NCBI RefSeq assembly: GCF_015999335.1
Contig: NZ_JAEACP010000015.1
Coordinates: 1 to 64,000, forward strand
From: Tabrizicola soli
Lineage (GTDB): Bacteria; Pseudomonadota; Alphaproteobacteria; Rhodobacterales; Rhodobacteraceae
Length of the DNA: 64,000 nt
Direction of reading: 5' to 3'
Below, piece by piece: positions 34,153-42,086 of this stretch. The position numbers and the translations under genes are program-made. The notes under the pieces were generated by a model. That model worked only from the letters and a program-made list of their open reading frames with translations. It was not told where the DNA came from and searched no databases. Position 1 is the first letter of the stretch. Every line of letters starts with the position of its first letter.

Positions 34153-34298
34153 CCGTCCGGGCCGCTTGCCGTCCTTCACGGGACGCCGCGAGACAGAAGG
34201 CACGCGCGGAACACGCCCGATCCGGCACCCGCCCGCACACCCCAGGCGATTCGCCGGTCATGGTGAACACCGCGACGCCCGCCCCCGCGTCGGGACGG

Positions 34299-34331
34299 AT
34301 GCCAGACCGATGCCAGACGCATGCCAGACCG
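34299..34331 (+). repeat. Three tandem 11-base units (atgccagaccg)
   Basis: Three consecutive units start at 34299, 34310 and 34321; the middle unit ends gc instead of cg. Spacing of 11 bases places the copies on nearly the same helix face. It could be replication slippage or a small protein-binding array; nothing else supports either. Confidence 0.6.
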
Positions 34332-34433
34332 GACCGGCGGGGCGCCGGAGCCCGGTTAATCCAGCGCCCGCAAGGGCTTGCCGCATTTCCCGCCGCTCGG
34401 CCCGGAAAACCCGTTCACCTGTCCTCAACCATG

Positions 34434-36737
34434 TCAGTTCTGGTTGATCTTCGCGCCCTTGATCGTGACGTTCCCGTCCGCCTTGGCGTTGATCTTGCCC
34501 GAGGCCGTCAGGCTGATGTCCTTGCCCTTGATGGTGATGGTCCCGTCCTTCTTCATCGTCACCTGGGCATCGCCGCATTTCAGGGTGATCTCGTCGGTCA
34601 CGTCCAGCACGAGCTTCTTGCCGACCTTGACCCCCATGTCCTTGCCGACATTGACCATTTCCGCATCGGCAATATCCGTCGCCCGCCCCTTCGCGACCTT
34701 CAGCGCCACGTCGCCCGTGACGGTCTCGGTCTGGTTGCCCCCCACCGACATCGACTCGTTGCCGCCCACCGAAACCGTCCGGTTGCCGCCGATGGTCCAG
34801 CTGTCGTCCGACCCGATGGAATGCGTCTCTGCCGCCCCCACCGTCACATCGCGCGAGGCGCCGATGGTATTGCTCTGCGCCGCCCCCACCACCCGCGTCT
34901 CCGCGGCACCGACCGTATCCACCCGCGCCGCGCCGACCGTGATCGCCTGCGCCGCCGCGACCGTCTGGGTATGGTTCAACCCTATGGTTTCGCTTGAATT
35001 TTTTCCCACGCTGATCGTCTCGTTCGACCCCACCGTCAGCGCCCGGTCGACCCCCACCGTCTCGGTGTCGTTGTTGCCGATGCTGGTGGACTGGTCGTGC
35101 CCCACCGTCACCGACTTGTCGTTGCCCACCGTCTCGGTCCGGTCATGGCCGATGTCCTGCTTGGCGTCATGGCCCACGTCCTCGGCGAAGTCGTTGCCGA
35201 TGCTGCGGGATTCGTTGTTCTTTATCAGCTCGTTATGGTCCTTCTCGGCCTGGAAGTAGACCTCCTCCGCGCCCTTCTTGTCCTCGAACCGCATCTCGTT
35301 CCAGCCGCCCCCGCCGGGCGAGGAATTGGACTTCCACCCCGACTGCGTGGCGTTCGCCGGCAGGCCATAGGGCGGCATCTGCGCGGCGTTGTAGACCCGT
35401 CCGGTGATGATCGGCTGGTCGGGATCGCCTTCCAGGAAATCGACGATGACCTCCTGCCCGATCCGCGGAATCTGGATGAACCCCCACCCCGACCCGGCCC
35501 AGACCGAGCTGACCCGGACGAAGCAACTGGAGTTCTCGTCCTTGCCGCCCAGCCGGTCCCAGTGGAACTGTACCTTCACGCGGGAGTATTCGTCGGTGAA
35601 GATCTCCTCGCCCGAGGGCCCCACCACCACCGCCGTCTGCGGGCCCGACATCAGCGGCTTCGGCGTCCGCCGCTCGGGGCGGAACGTCAGCGCAAGGGGT
35701 TGAAGTTGCAGGCGAACCCCGAAGCCTTCGCCCTGCCGCTGCATCCCGGCGCGGTACTGGTCGTCCCACATCTCGTAATCCGACCGCAGCACCAGGTATT
35801 TCACGTTGTCGGCCTCGCGCTCGAACTCCTCCAGCTTGAAGCCGACCCCGGACCAGAGGCCCCGGACATTCCCCGCCGCCTCGACCCGGACATGCGGCGC
35901 CTGGGCTTCCTCCAGCCGGATCGCCGCCAGCGGCTCGCCCGCCCCGACCTCGAGGTAGGCGCCGGGATAGTGGTAAAGCTCGCCCTTCGCCGCCTCGTGC
36001 GGTTTCGGCGCGTCGGACTTGGTCATCAGGTCGGTCGCGGGCTTGGTGAAATCGTAATCGGTATGCACATAAGCCCCCGACCGGACCGAGGCACGGGGCA
36101 GCAGCGAGGTGATCACGTCGTCCTGGCCGATCACGTTCCCCGCCTCGTTGCGGAACTTGATCGTCTCGAACCCCTCGGCGTCCTTCACGCTGGCATTGGC
36201 GTCCGACAGGACCAGCCTGTGCCCGTCCTCGGCATGGTCGAAGTGATAGAAGATCCCCTCGTGCTCCATCAGCCGCTGCACGAAGTCGAGGTCGCTTTCG
36301 CGGTACTGCACGCAATATTCGCGCGGCGGATAGGACCGTTTCAGCCGCTTTTCCACCTTCACATGGGCATGGGGCTTGAAGACCTCCTCCACGATCTCGA
36401 CCACGCTTTTCTGCTGGAAGATCCGGTTGTCGCTGCGGTGGCTCAGGAACCACAGCCAGGGCCGCAGCACGGCGCGGTAATGGGCATAGTCCTCGCGATA
36501 GTCGTGAAAGGCGAATTCGGCGACGATGCCGTGGAAATGCCGCTTGGCGCTGTCGGTGCGGAGGCTGATCGTGGCGGGCGTGCCAAGGATGTCCTCGGCC
36601 TTCAGGTTGATGTCCTTGCTCACCAGCCCGACCTCGTAGCGGAAGCACCGGCTGATCTCGTCGAAGCCCTCCATCTGCGCGAAAAGCAGACTGTCGCCCA
36701 GGGCCGTTCCGACCGTGATGTTGCGACCATCAGCCAT
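34434..36737 (-). CDS. vgrG: VgrG (TssI), T6SS spike protein with long beta-helix repeat tail
   Basis: The 767-residue protein has the gp27-like and gp5-like VgrG core (FRYEVGLVSKD, VQYRESDLDFVQRLMEHEGI, HTDYDFTKP, then FTDEYSRVKVQFHWDRLGG and SGWGFIQIPRIGQEV). It is followed by about 170 residues of eight-residue repeats built on xxVGxxxT (positions about 34700-35215) and a DUF2345-like end (ITLKCGDAQVTMKKDG). It trimerises into the spike that carries PAAR-like effectors. No toxin domain is attached, so the DUF4150 protein is the likely cargo. It is last in the pppA–M15–hybrid–vgrG reverse run. Confidence 0.95.
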   Translation of the reverse strand: MADGRNITVGTALGDSLLFAQMEGFDEISRCFRYEVGLVSKDINLKAEDILGTPATISLRTDSAKRHFHGIVAEFAFHDYREDYAHYRAVLRPWLWFLSHRSDNRIFQQKSVVEIVEEVFKPHAHVKVEKRLKRSYPPREYCVQYRESDLDFVQRLMEHEGIFYHFDHAEDGHRLVLSDANASVKDAEGFETIKFRNEAGNVIGQDDVITSLLPRASVRSGAYVHTDYDFTKPATDLMTKSDAPKPHEAAKGELYHYPGAYLEVGAGEPLAAIRLEEAQAPHVRVEAAGNVRGLWSGVGFKLEEFEREADNVKYLVLRSDYEMWDDQYRAGMQRQGEGFGVRLQLQPLALTFRPERRTPKPLMSGPQTAVVVGPSGEEIFTDEYSRVKVQFHWDRLGGKDENSSCFVRVSSVWAGSGWGFIQIPRIGQEVIVDFLEGDPDQPIITGRVYNAAQMPPYGLPANATQSGWKSNSSPGGGGWNEMRFEDKKGAEEVYFQAEKDHNELIKNNESRSIGNDFAEDVGHDAKQDIGHDRTETVGNDKSVTVGHDQSTSIGNNDTETVGVDRALTVGSNETISVGKNSSETIGLNHTQTVAAAQAITVGAARVDTVGAAETRVVGAAQSNTIGASRDVTVGAAETHSIGSDDSWTIGGNRTVSVGGNESMSVGGNQTETVTGDVALKVAKGRATDIADAEMVNVGKDMGVKVGKKLVLDVTDEITLKCGDAQVTMKKDGTITIKGKDISLTASGKINAKADGNVTIKGAKINQN

Positions 36738-36830
36738 GCTGATCTCTCCTGTCCGAATGCATCGTCAAACCGGGTCGGGGCAATGCGGACAGTCTAGCCG
36801 AAAATCGCGCCGCGCGGGGCCGAAAAGCGT

Positions 36831-39305
36831 TCAGAGGGCGGTGGGGCAGACCAGACCCTTCAGCAGCCGCCAGCGCGACAGGGGATTGGCCTCGGCCTGG
36901 AAGCCGACCTCCATGAAAAGCCGCGCCCCGCCCGAGCGCAGGTCGACCAGGAAACGCTTGCCGCCGTCGCGTTCGCGCAGGCGGATGCCGTCGAGAAGGC
37001 GGAACAGCCCCCATTCGCCCGGCTGGGCCAGGGTCGCGCCGCCCTCGGCGGTGGTGAAGCGCACTTCGGCCCCGGCCTGCGGATCGGCGCCGGGCCAGGC
37101 CAGGGTCAGGGGATCAAGCGCCGTCTCCACCGGCCCGCCCGCGCCGCCGATGGCGACGAAGGTCTTGCCGCGTTCCGCCAGGGCGGCCAGCGTCAGTTCG
37201 GCCCCCTGCGCGGTCAGGCCGGCTGCGATGGCCTGGGCGCGTTGCAGGAATTCGGCGCTTTTCGGGTCAAGCCCGGCGAAACGCGCGTCCGGTTTCCAGC
37301 GCCAGGGCGTGCCGGTGGTGTCGAGGAAAGGTTCGGCCCGGCTGCGGAAGAAGCGGTCGACCGCCCCGCCCGGGCCGAGAAGCGCGGCCACCTCGGCAAG
37401 GCTGGCGTCCGCGCCCTCGGCAAAGGGATAGCGGGCGGTCGTCACCTTGTTGCACAGGGGCAGGACCTCGGCCTGCCAGGCGCGCGTCAGGGGGTTCGAG
37501 AGCGGATCGGCCTGCGCGGCGCTGGTCTGGACCAGCACGTCCTCGACGATCTGGACCAGCATCGGCGGGGCGGTGCGCAAGGCGGCCAGCGTCGTCCCCC
37601 GCGCCTGCGCCGACATCAGCCGCTGGATGCCGCGCGGCTCGTCCCGGTCCAGCGCGCCAAGCGCCACGTTCAGCCCCGCGAACAGGCCCGCGATCTCGTC
37701 CATCCTTCCGTCCTCGGAATACTGGATCATCGCCGCGAACTCGGAGGCGATGCGCAGCTGCATGGCATGGGGGCGCGTGCGGTCGCGGCCGCCGACCTGC
37801 GTCCAGACCTCGGGGAACAGCGCGGCCAGCGGCGAATCGCGGGTGGCGAGGCGGCCGGAGACCAGGACAGCCTGGTCGGGATCGGCGAAGGGGCGGACCT
37901 GGAGGTCGGCGAGGAAGGCCTTCCAGCGGGCAAGCGTCTCGCGCTGGAGGAGGTCCAGCACCCGGTCCGGCGCGTCGTTGGTGGTGGCGGGAGCGGTGTC
38001 GAACAGCCGCGCGGCCTCGGCCCGGGCGGTCTGCACGGCCAGGCCCGCGCCGATGCGGCGGGCGTAGTCCCAGCCCCCTTGCGTGAAAAGGCCGGGAATC
38101 GGCCGGTCCATCGCCCCGCCCGAGCGCCGTTGCAGGACGATGGCGAGGCCCGGAACCGCCGCATCGGGCCGCCAGGGGGCCAGCCCGGCGGCACCTTGCG
38201 AGCGTTGCAGTTCCAGGAAGGCCCGCGCCGCTTCGGCGGCCTCGGCGGCGAAGCCGCGGGCCTGGACCAGAAGCTCGGCGTCGGGCTGCGGCAGCGGCCC
38301 GGCGGGCGGATCGAGGCGGGTGATGTGCGGGACCAGCGGTTGCAGGTCGGGCATCGCCCCGGCCCGGTCGGAAAGCCAGCCGGCCAGATAGGCGGGCGAC
38401 CAGTCGGCCTGCCCCGAGAGCACCGCCCAGGCCCGGAGCGTATCGTAGAGCGGCAGGCTTTCCCCCTCGCCGGCCAGCGCGGCATCCATGGCGCGGGCCA
38501 GGGCGGCGGGCAGATGCCGTTGCACCGCCGCGTCATGGACCGCATCGGCATGGGCGGCGGCGTCAAAGCCCAGGGGACCCGCGAACAACCGGATCGGCGC
38601 CTTCGCGGCCGACCGCGCGACGCCCTCGGCAGCCGCGCCCAGCCGGGTCAGGCGTTGCGGCAGGTCGGGGATCACCCCTTCGCGATCCAGGCCGATCGCC
38701 AGGGCCTCGGCATCGAAAAGCCGCGTCAGGTCGCGATGGAAGCGCCATTCGACAAAGCCCGCCCAGCCCGCCACCAGAAGCGCGAAGGCCAGGATCAGGA
38801 CCAGGGTGATCCCGGTCCAGCCCGCGCCCATGTCGCGCTTCAGGCGGGTGCGGCTGCCGTCCAGCGTGGCGAGGCGACGTTCCAGGAAGATGCGGACGCC
38901 GTCGAATTCGGGGCCGGCCTCGGCGGCCTTGCGGATGAAGTCGCGGAGCGAGGCCGCCGAAAGGTCGCGCCCGTCGAAGATCAGCCGGTGCGCCCCCGCG
39001 CCCCAGAGCGCCACGTCCACCGCGCGGTTCGCCCGCGCCGCCCGGTCAAGCACCAGGCCAAGCGCATAGCGGGCGGGCAGCACGGTCGAGGGCGGCACCC
39101 CGGCGCGCTGAAGCTCGGCGTCGAAACGGTCCAGCGCCTCGGCCGCGCGCTGGAGGAGGAGGGACGCGTCCTGGCCCCGGATCGTCGCCAGCTGCGCGGC
39201 CATGCGCAGGACCGGCCCTGCCGCATGTTCGTAAAGCTCCGGCTCCGGGATCGCCCTGCGCCCGGCCGGCGGGACCGTGCGCGGAGGGTCCGGCCGGTCG
39301 CTCAT
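36831..39305 (-). CDS. TssL–TssM hybrid (DotU-like N-terminus, IcmF-type C-terminus)
   Basis: The 824-residue protein has an N-terminal DotU-like helical domain (about 22-150; RYALGLVLDRAA and LWGAGAHRLIFD resemble the TssL segment AALIDDIALNTPWG). One transmembrane helix at about 163-187 and a large periplasmic part follow. The end (TTARYPFAEGAD, GTPWRWKPDARF) matches the TssM C-terminal domain. The NTPase domain with Walker A and the first two helices of TssM are absent. It is thus a compressed combination of TssL and TssM, present in addition to full-length copies of both. ATG 39305 is chosen because it overlaps the preceding stop (ATGA); the frame is open further upstream. A role in an accessory or alternative membrane complex is inferred. 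Confidence 0.75.
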   Translation of the reverse strand: MSDRPDPPRTVPPAGRRAIPEPELYEHAAGPVLRMAAQLATIRGQDASLLLQRAAEALDRFDAELQRAGVPPSTVLPARYALGLVLDRAARANRAVDVALWGAGAHRLIFDGRDLSAASLRDFIRKAAEAGPEFDGVRIFLERRLATLDGSRTRLKRDMGAGWTGITLVLILAFALLVAGWAGFVEWRFHRDLTRLFDAEALAIGLDREGVIPDLPQRLTRLGAAAEGVARSAAKAPIRLFAGPLGFDAAAHADAVHDAAVQRHLPAALARAMDAALAGEGESLPLYDTLRAWAVLSGQADWSPAYLAGWLSDRAGAMPDLQPLVPHITRLDPPAGPLPQPDAELLVQARGFAAEAAEAARAFLELQRSQGAAGLAPWRPDAAVPGLAIVLQRRSGGAMDRPIPGLFTQGGWDYARRIGAGLAVQTARAEAARLFDTAPATTNDAPDRVLDLLQRETLARWKAFLADLQVRPFADPDQAVLVSGRLATRDSPLAALFPEVWTQVGGRDRTRPHAMQLRIASEFAAMIQYSEDGRMDEIAGLFAGLNVALGALDRDEPRGIQRLMSAQARGTTLAALRTAPPMLVQIVEDVLVQTSAAQADPLSNPLTRAWQAEVLPLCNKVTTARYPFAEGADASLAEVAALLGPGGAVDRFFRSRAEPFLDTTGTPWRWKPDARFAGLDPKSAEFLQRAQAIAAGLTAQGAELTLAALAERGKTFVAIGGAGGPVETALDPLTLAWPGADPQAGAEVRFTTAEGGATLAQPGEWGLFRLLDGIRLRERDGGKRFLVDLRSGGARLFMEVGFQAEANPLSRWRLLKGLVCPTAL

Positions 39306-40186
39306 TGTGCCGGGATCAGCCCGTCCTCGACCCATTTGCGCAGCGTCTCTTCGCCCACCTCGAAATGCATCCCGTCCTCGCGGTTGTAGCCGCCGCCCCA
39401 ATACCAGCCCTCTGCGTTGAAATGCTCGGCCAGGATGACCAGCCCGATCTGCATCGTCCCGTCGGCGAAGGGGTCGAGTTCGCCCTGGAGCGTGATGTCG
39501 ATCGCGGTGCCGAAGGAATGGTTCGAGACCGCGCTGGTCGAGCCGCGGATCAGCCGGACGCAGAGCGATCCCGCCGTGCCGAGCTTGGCCGCGATGTCGG
39601 GCTCGTCCTCCTTCAGCCGGGCGAGGATCCGCTCCAGGCTGTCCAGCGCGGGCTTCAGCATGGTGGCCTTGACCGGGCCGATCTGCCGGGTCTCGACCAG
39701 GTCCTTCAGCCGGGGATTGGTGATCGTCCGGCAATCGGTGCCCAGATCCTCGCGCGGGCGGCCGAGAAGCGCCAGCATGGTCTTGTTGCGCGGCTGGGTG
39801 ACGCCCGTGTTGAACCTCTCCCGCGCGGCGCGCATCTGTTCGGTCAGCGCCTCGGTCTCGGGCAGGTGCTGGCCGTCCTCGGGCAGGGAAAGCCCGCTGT
39901 CCACCGGCGCGGCCACTTCCGCCGCCGGGGCCGCCGGGGCGCGGTTGGCGATCAGGCTCATCTCGTCGCGCAGCCGGGCGAGATCGGCCTTGAGCGTGCC
40001 GATCTCGGCCTCCAGCCGGGCACGCTGCGCGGCTTCGGCGGCGAAGCTCTCCTCAAGCCGGGTCAGGCGCAGGTCGGCGCCGCTGTCGGCCGATTCCAGC
40101 AGCGTCGTGACCATGGCGAAGGCGACGGCCGCGATGATGACGCCGATGGCGACGATGATCGGGGCGACAAGGTTGCCGGGCTGCAT
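39302..40186 (-). CDS. Membrane-anchored M15-type peptidoglycan peptidase
   Basis: The 294-residue protein has a transmembrane anchor at about 8-30, a coiled-coil stretch (36-80), and a C-terminal M15/VanY-like peptidase domain. Zinc-ligand candidates are His223 and Asp230 in SNHSFGTAID and His274 in GMHFEVG, matching the SxHxxGxAxD...HxE pattern of D-Ala-D-Ala carboxypeptidases and endolysins. It would face the periplasm. Its placement between pppA and the TssL–TssM hybrid, with overlapping or 1-base junctions, suggests it opens the cell wall for T6SS passage. A secreted cell-wall effector is the alternative, but the N-terminal anchor argues against that. Confidence 0.8.
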   Translation of the reverse strand: MQPGNLVAPIIVAIGVIIAAVAFAMVTTLLESADSGADLRLTRLEESFAAEAAQRARLEAEIGTLKADLARLRDEMSLIANRAPAAPAAEVAAPVDSGLSLPEDGQHLPETEALTEQMRAARERFNTGVTQPRNKTMLALLGRPREDLGTDCRTITNPRLKDLVETRQIGPVKATMLKPALDSLERILARLKEDEPDIAAKLGTAGSLCVRLIRGSTSAVSNHSFGTAIDITLQGELDPFADGTMQIGLVILAEHFNAEGWYWGGGYNREDGMHFEVGEETLRKWVEDGLIPAQ

Positions 40187-40187
40187 G

Positions 40188-40943
40188 TCAGCCGTCCCGG
40201 ATCACGATGGCGATGGCCGAGACATTGTCGGGCGCGCCGCTGTCCAGCGCCTCGCGGATGAGCTTCTGGCAGGCCTCCTCGGGACTGGCGGCGTCGCGCA
40301 ACAGGGTCTCGACCGTGGATTCGTAGACACAGCGGGTCAGGCCGTCGCTGCACAGAAGCAGCCGGTCCCCGACCGCCAGGGGGACGCTGACCAGATCGAC
40401 GTCCAGCTCGGCCCCGCCGCCGACGGCGCGGGTGACCATATGCGATTCCGGATGGCTCTCGGCCTCGGCCGGGGTCAGCTCGCCCCGGTCGACCATCTCC
40501 TGCACCACCGAATGGTCCCGGGTCAGCGGCCGCAGATGCCCGCCGCGCAGAAGATAGGCGCGGCTGTCGCCCGCCCAGGCGACATGCGCCACCGCCCGGC
40601 CGATCAGGACGGCGACCACGGTCGCGCCCATCCGGCCCATGCCGGGCGCGCGCTGGCGTTGCAGCACCAGCTCATTGGCCTCTTTCAGCCGGGCCACCAG
40701 CGCGGGTCCGGGGTCCACCCCGTCGGGGATCCTGGCCAGGCAGTCGATCACGATGTCCGAGGCCAGGTCGCCGAAACCATAGCCGCCCATCCCGTCGGCC
40801 ACCGCCCAAAGCGCGCCGGAGGGATCGGTCAGGATCGAATCCTCGTTGCGCTCGCGCACCATGCCGCGGTTGGTCAGCCCGGCCCCCACGGCGACCGGCA
40901 ACCTCGGCCGCGCGGTCGGAACGACTGTGATCGGCGTGCTCAT
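40188..40943 (-). CDS. pppA: PppA, PP2C-type protein phosphatase of the T6SS switch
   Basis: The 251-residue cytosolic protein is a PP2C phosphatase: RERNEDSI near residue 30, VADGMGGYGFGDLAS with the metal-binding aspartate, WAGDSRAYLLR, LLLCSDGLTRCV and GAPDNVSAI. It should reverse PpkA phosphorylation of the FHA protein and reset the T6SS. The frame is open upstream to 41099, but ATG 40943 fits the family N-terminus; an earlier start would overlap the divergent ompA-like gene. It heads the reverse operon and ends one base before the M15 gene. Confidence 0.93.
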   Translation of the reverse strand: MSTPITVVPTARPRLPVAVGAGLTNRGMVRERNEDSILTDPSGALWAVADGMGGYGFGDLASDIVIDCLARIPDGVDPGPALVARLKEANELVLQRQRAPGMGRMGATVVAVLIGRAVAHVAWAGDSRAYLLRGGHLRPLTRDHSVVQEMVDRGELTPAEAESHPESHMVTRAVGGGAELDVDLVSVPLAVGDRLLLCSDGLTRCVYESTVETLLRDAASPEEACQKLIREALDSGAPDNVSAIAIVIRDG

Positions 40944-41091
40944 CCCCGGCCCGCGCGCGGAGAGGTCGGAGGTTCGGTCGAGATTTGCAGCATCGTGCAG
41001 CCCGCCCAAAGGTGTGAATTGAATACCGGGACAGCATACCCTAATCTTCGCCAAGGCAAGACTCCGATTTTCACGAAAAGGGGGTTCGACC
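40944..41091. promoter_or_regulatory. Divergent promoter region between pppA and the OmpA-like gene
   Basis: This 148-base gap lies between two outward-facing genes and includes an AT-richer stretch (gtgaattgaataccg and cctaatcttcgcc). Promoters for both units are expected here on orientation alone. The +-strand gene has a gggggttcg stretch just before its ATG. Confidence 0.4.
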
Positions 41092-41766
41092 ATGCGCAAG
41101 ATGCTGGCAGGCCTTGCAGTCTGTGCCGCGCTGGTTCCGGCGGCGGGATCGGCGCAGGACCTTTCCGAACAGGAGCTGCTGGAGTTGTTCCTGGCGCAGC
41201 GCGATGCCTACAAGGCCGCGGTCGAGGGCAAGACCTCGCTGACCCGGGGATTGACCCTGGTCACCGCCGAAGACGTCGAGATCGCCACCGAAGTCGCCAC
41301 CGAACCCACGGCACCGTCGACACCGACGCCGGAAGGCACCGAAGTCGCCGCCGTCGAGCCGGTCGAAGCCCCCCGGACCGATACGGTCGTGTCCGAGAAC
41401 GCCACCGCCACCCTGGTCAAGATGCCGGCGGACCTTGGCGTCAACATCCGGATCGAATTCGCCTTCGACAGCGCGGCACTGGACGACGCGCAGAAGCCCA
41501 AGCTGCAGAAGCTGTGCAACGTGATGCGGGCGGCGGACATCCAGCTGTTCCGCATCATCGGCCATACCGATGCCTCGGGCTCGGACGACTACAACGAACG
41601 CCTGTCCCGTCTGCGGGCCGAGGAAGTGCAGCGCTACTTCGTCGGCGACTGCGGCATCGACCCCGGCCGTCTGGAGGCGGTCGGGCTGGGCGAGCGGTTC
41701 CTGCTTGAGGATTACGACCCCGATTCCGACCAGAACCGCCGGGTGGAGTTCCAGGCCCTCAGCTAG
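41092..41766 (+). CDS. OmpA-like envelope protein
   Basis: The 224-residue protein has a Sec signal peptide (cleavage after GSAQ-type site near residue 21), an acidic Thr/Pro-rich middle (about 60-105) and an OmpA-like peptidoglycan-binding domain (about 112-224, with IEFAFDSAALDD, IIGHTDASGSDDYNERLS and DQNRRVEF). It should bind peptidoglycan in the periplasm. It has no beta-barrel or lipobox. It diverges from pppA and is followed by a lipoprotein and a caspase-like gene on the same strand, suggesting a small envelope unit attached to the T6SS island. Confidence 0.88.
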   Translation: MRKMLAGLAVCAALVPAAGSAQDLSEQELLELFLAQRDAYKAAVEGKTSLTRGLTLVTAEDVEIATEVATEPTAPSTPTPEGTEVAAVEPVEAPRTDTVVSENATATLVKMPADLGVNIRIEFAFDSAALDDAQKPKLQKLCNVMRAADIQLFRIIGHTDASGSDDYNERLSRLRAEEVQRYFVGDCGIDPGRLEAVGLGERFLLEDYDPDSDQNRRVEFQALS

Positions 41767-41852
41767 GCGCCGTCTGGAACTTCTGTCCGGCCGGCGCGAT
41801 TCGGTTCGTGAATTTCGCCGCGTTTGGTGCGATACTTCGGTAGTGTGAACCC

Positions 41853-42083
41853 ATGGGTGCATCCATGCCGGCCATCCTTTCCCGTTCCATGCTGCTTGTC
41901 TCTGCCCTGGCCCTTGTCGCGGCCTGTGACGAGATCGTTCCGCCGGAAGAACCCGCCACGGCGGTCGCTCCGGCCCCCGCCCCCGCCCCGGCTGCCACGG
42001 CGGCCGCGCCCGCCCCCGTCGTCAAGAAGAAGCCGGTGATCGACTTCGACGACTCGGGCGGCGGCGGCGGCGGCTGGTCCTGA
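41853..42083 (+). CDS. Small Pro/Ala-rich lipoprotein
   Basis: The 76-residue product has a signal peptide ending in a lipobox (LVAAC), then an Ala/Pro-rich linker, a KKKP basic patch and a Gly-rich tail (DDSGGGGGGW). No domain is recognisable. ATG 41865 is an alternative start. It lies three bases before the caspase-like gene and is probably co-transcribed with it. The low-complexity tail is unusual but the signal peptide and spacing make it credible. Confidence 0.6.
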   Translation: MGASMPAILSRSMLLVSALALVAACDEIVPPEEPATAVAPAPAPAPAATAAAPAPVVKKKPVIDFDDSGGGGGGWS

Positions 42084-42086
42084 AAG

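Larger units (their letters stand above)
34121..34433. other. Gap between convergent tagF and vgrG with repeats
   Basis: No gene is visible. The tagF stop is followed at once by a copy of the gctctttttcc...ctcccgccggag intergenic repeat (34124-34152). A triple 11-base repeat lies at 34299-34331. Both flanking genes point into this gap, so transcript ends must fall here, but no hairpin followed by a T-run was found. Confidence 0.5.

Noticed and set aside
34700-35215. Possible CRISPR array
   Set aside because: The periodic DNA is the 24-base coding repeat of the VgrG beta-helix. Units are degenerate, in frame and without spacers.
39306-39734. Extending the TssL–TssM hybrid upstream to the full open frame
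   Set aside because: The extension is antisense-like, overlaps the M15 gene in another frame, and a coupled ATGA start exists at 39305.
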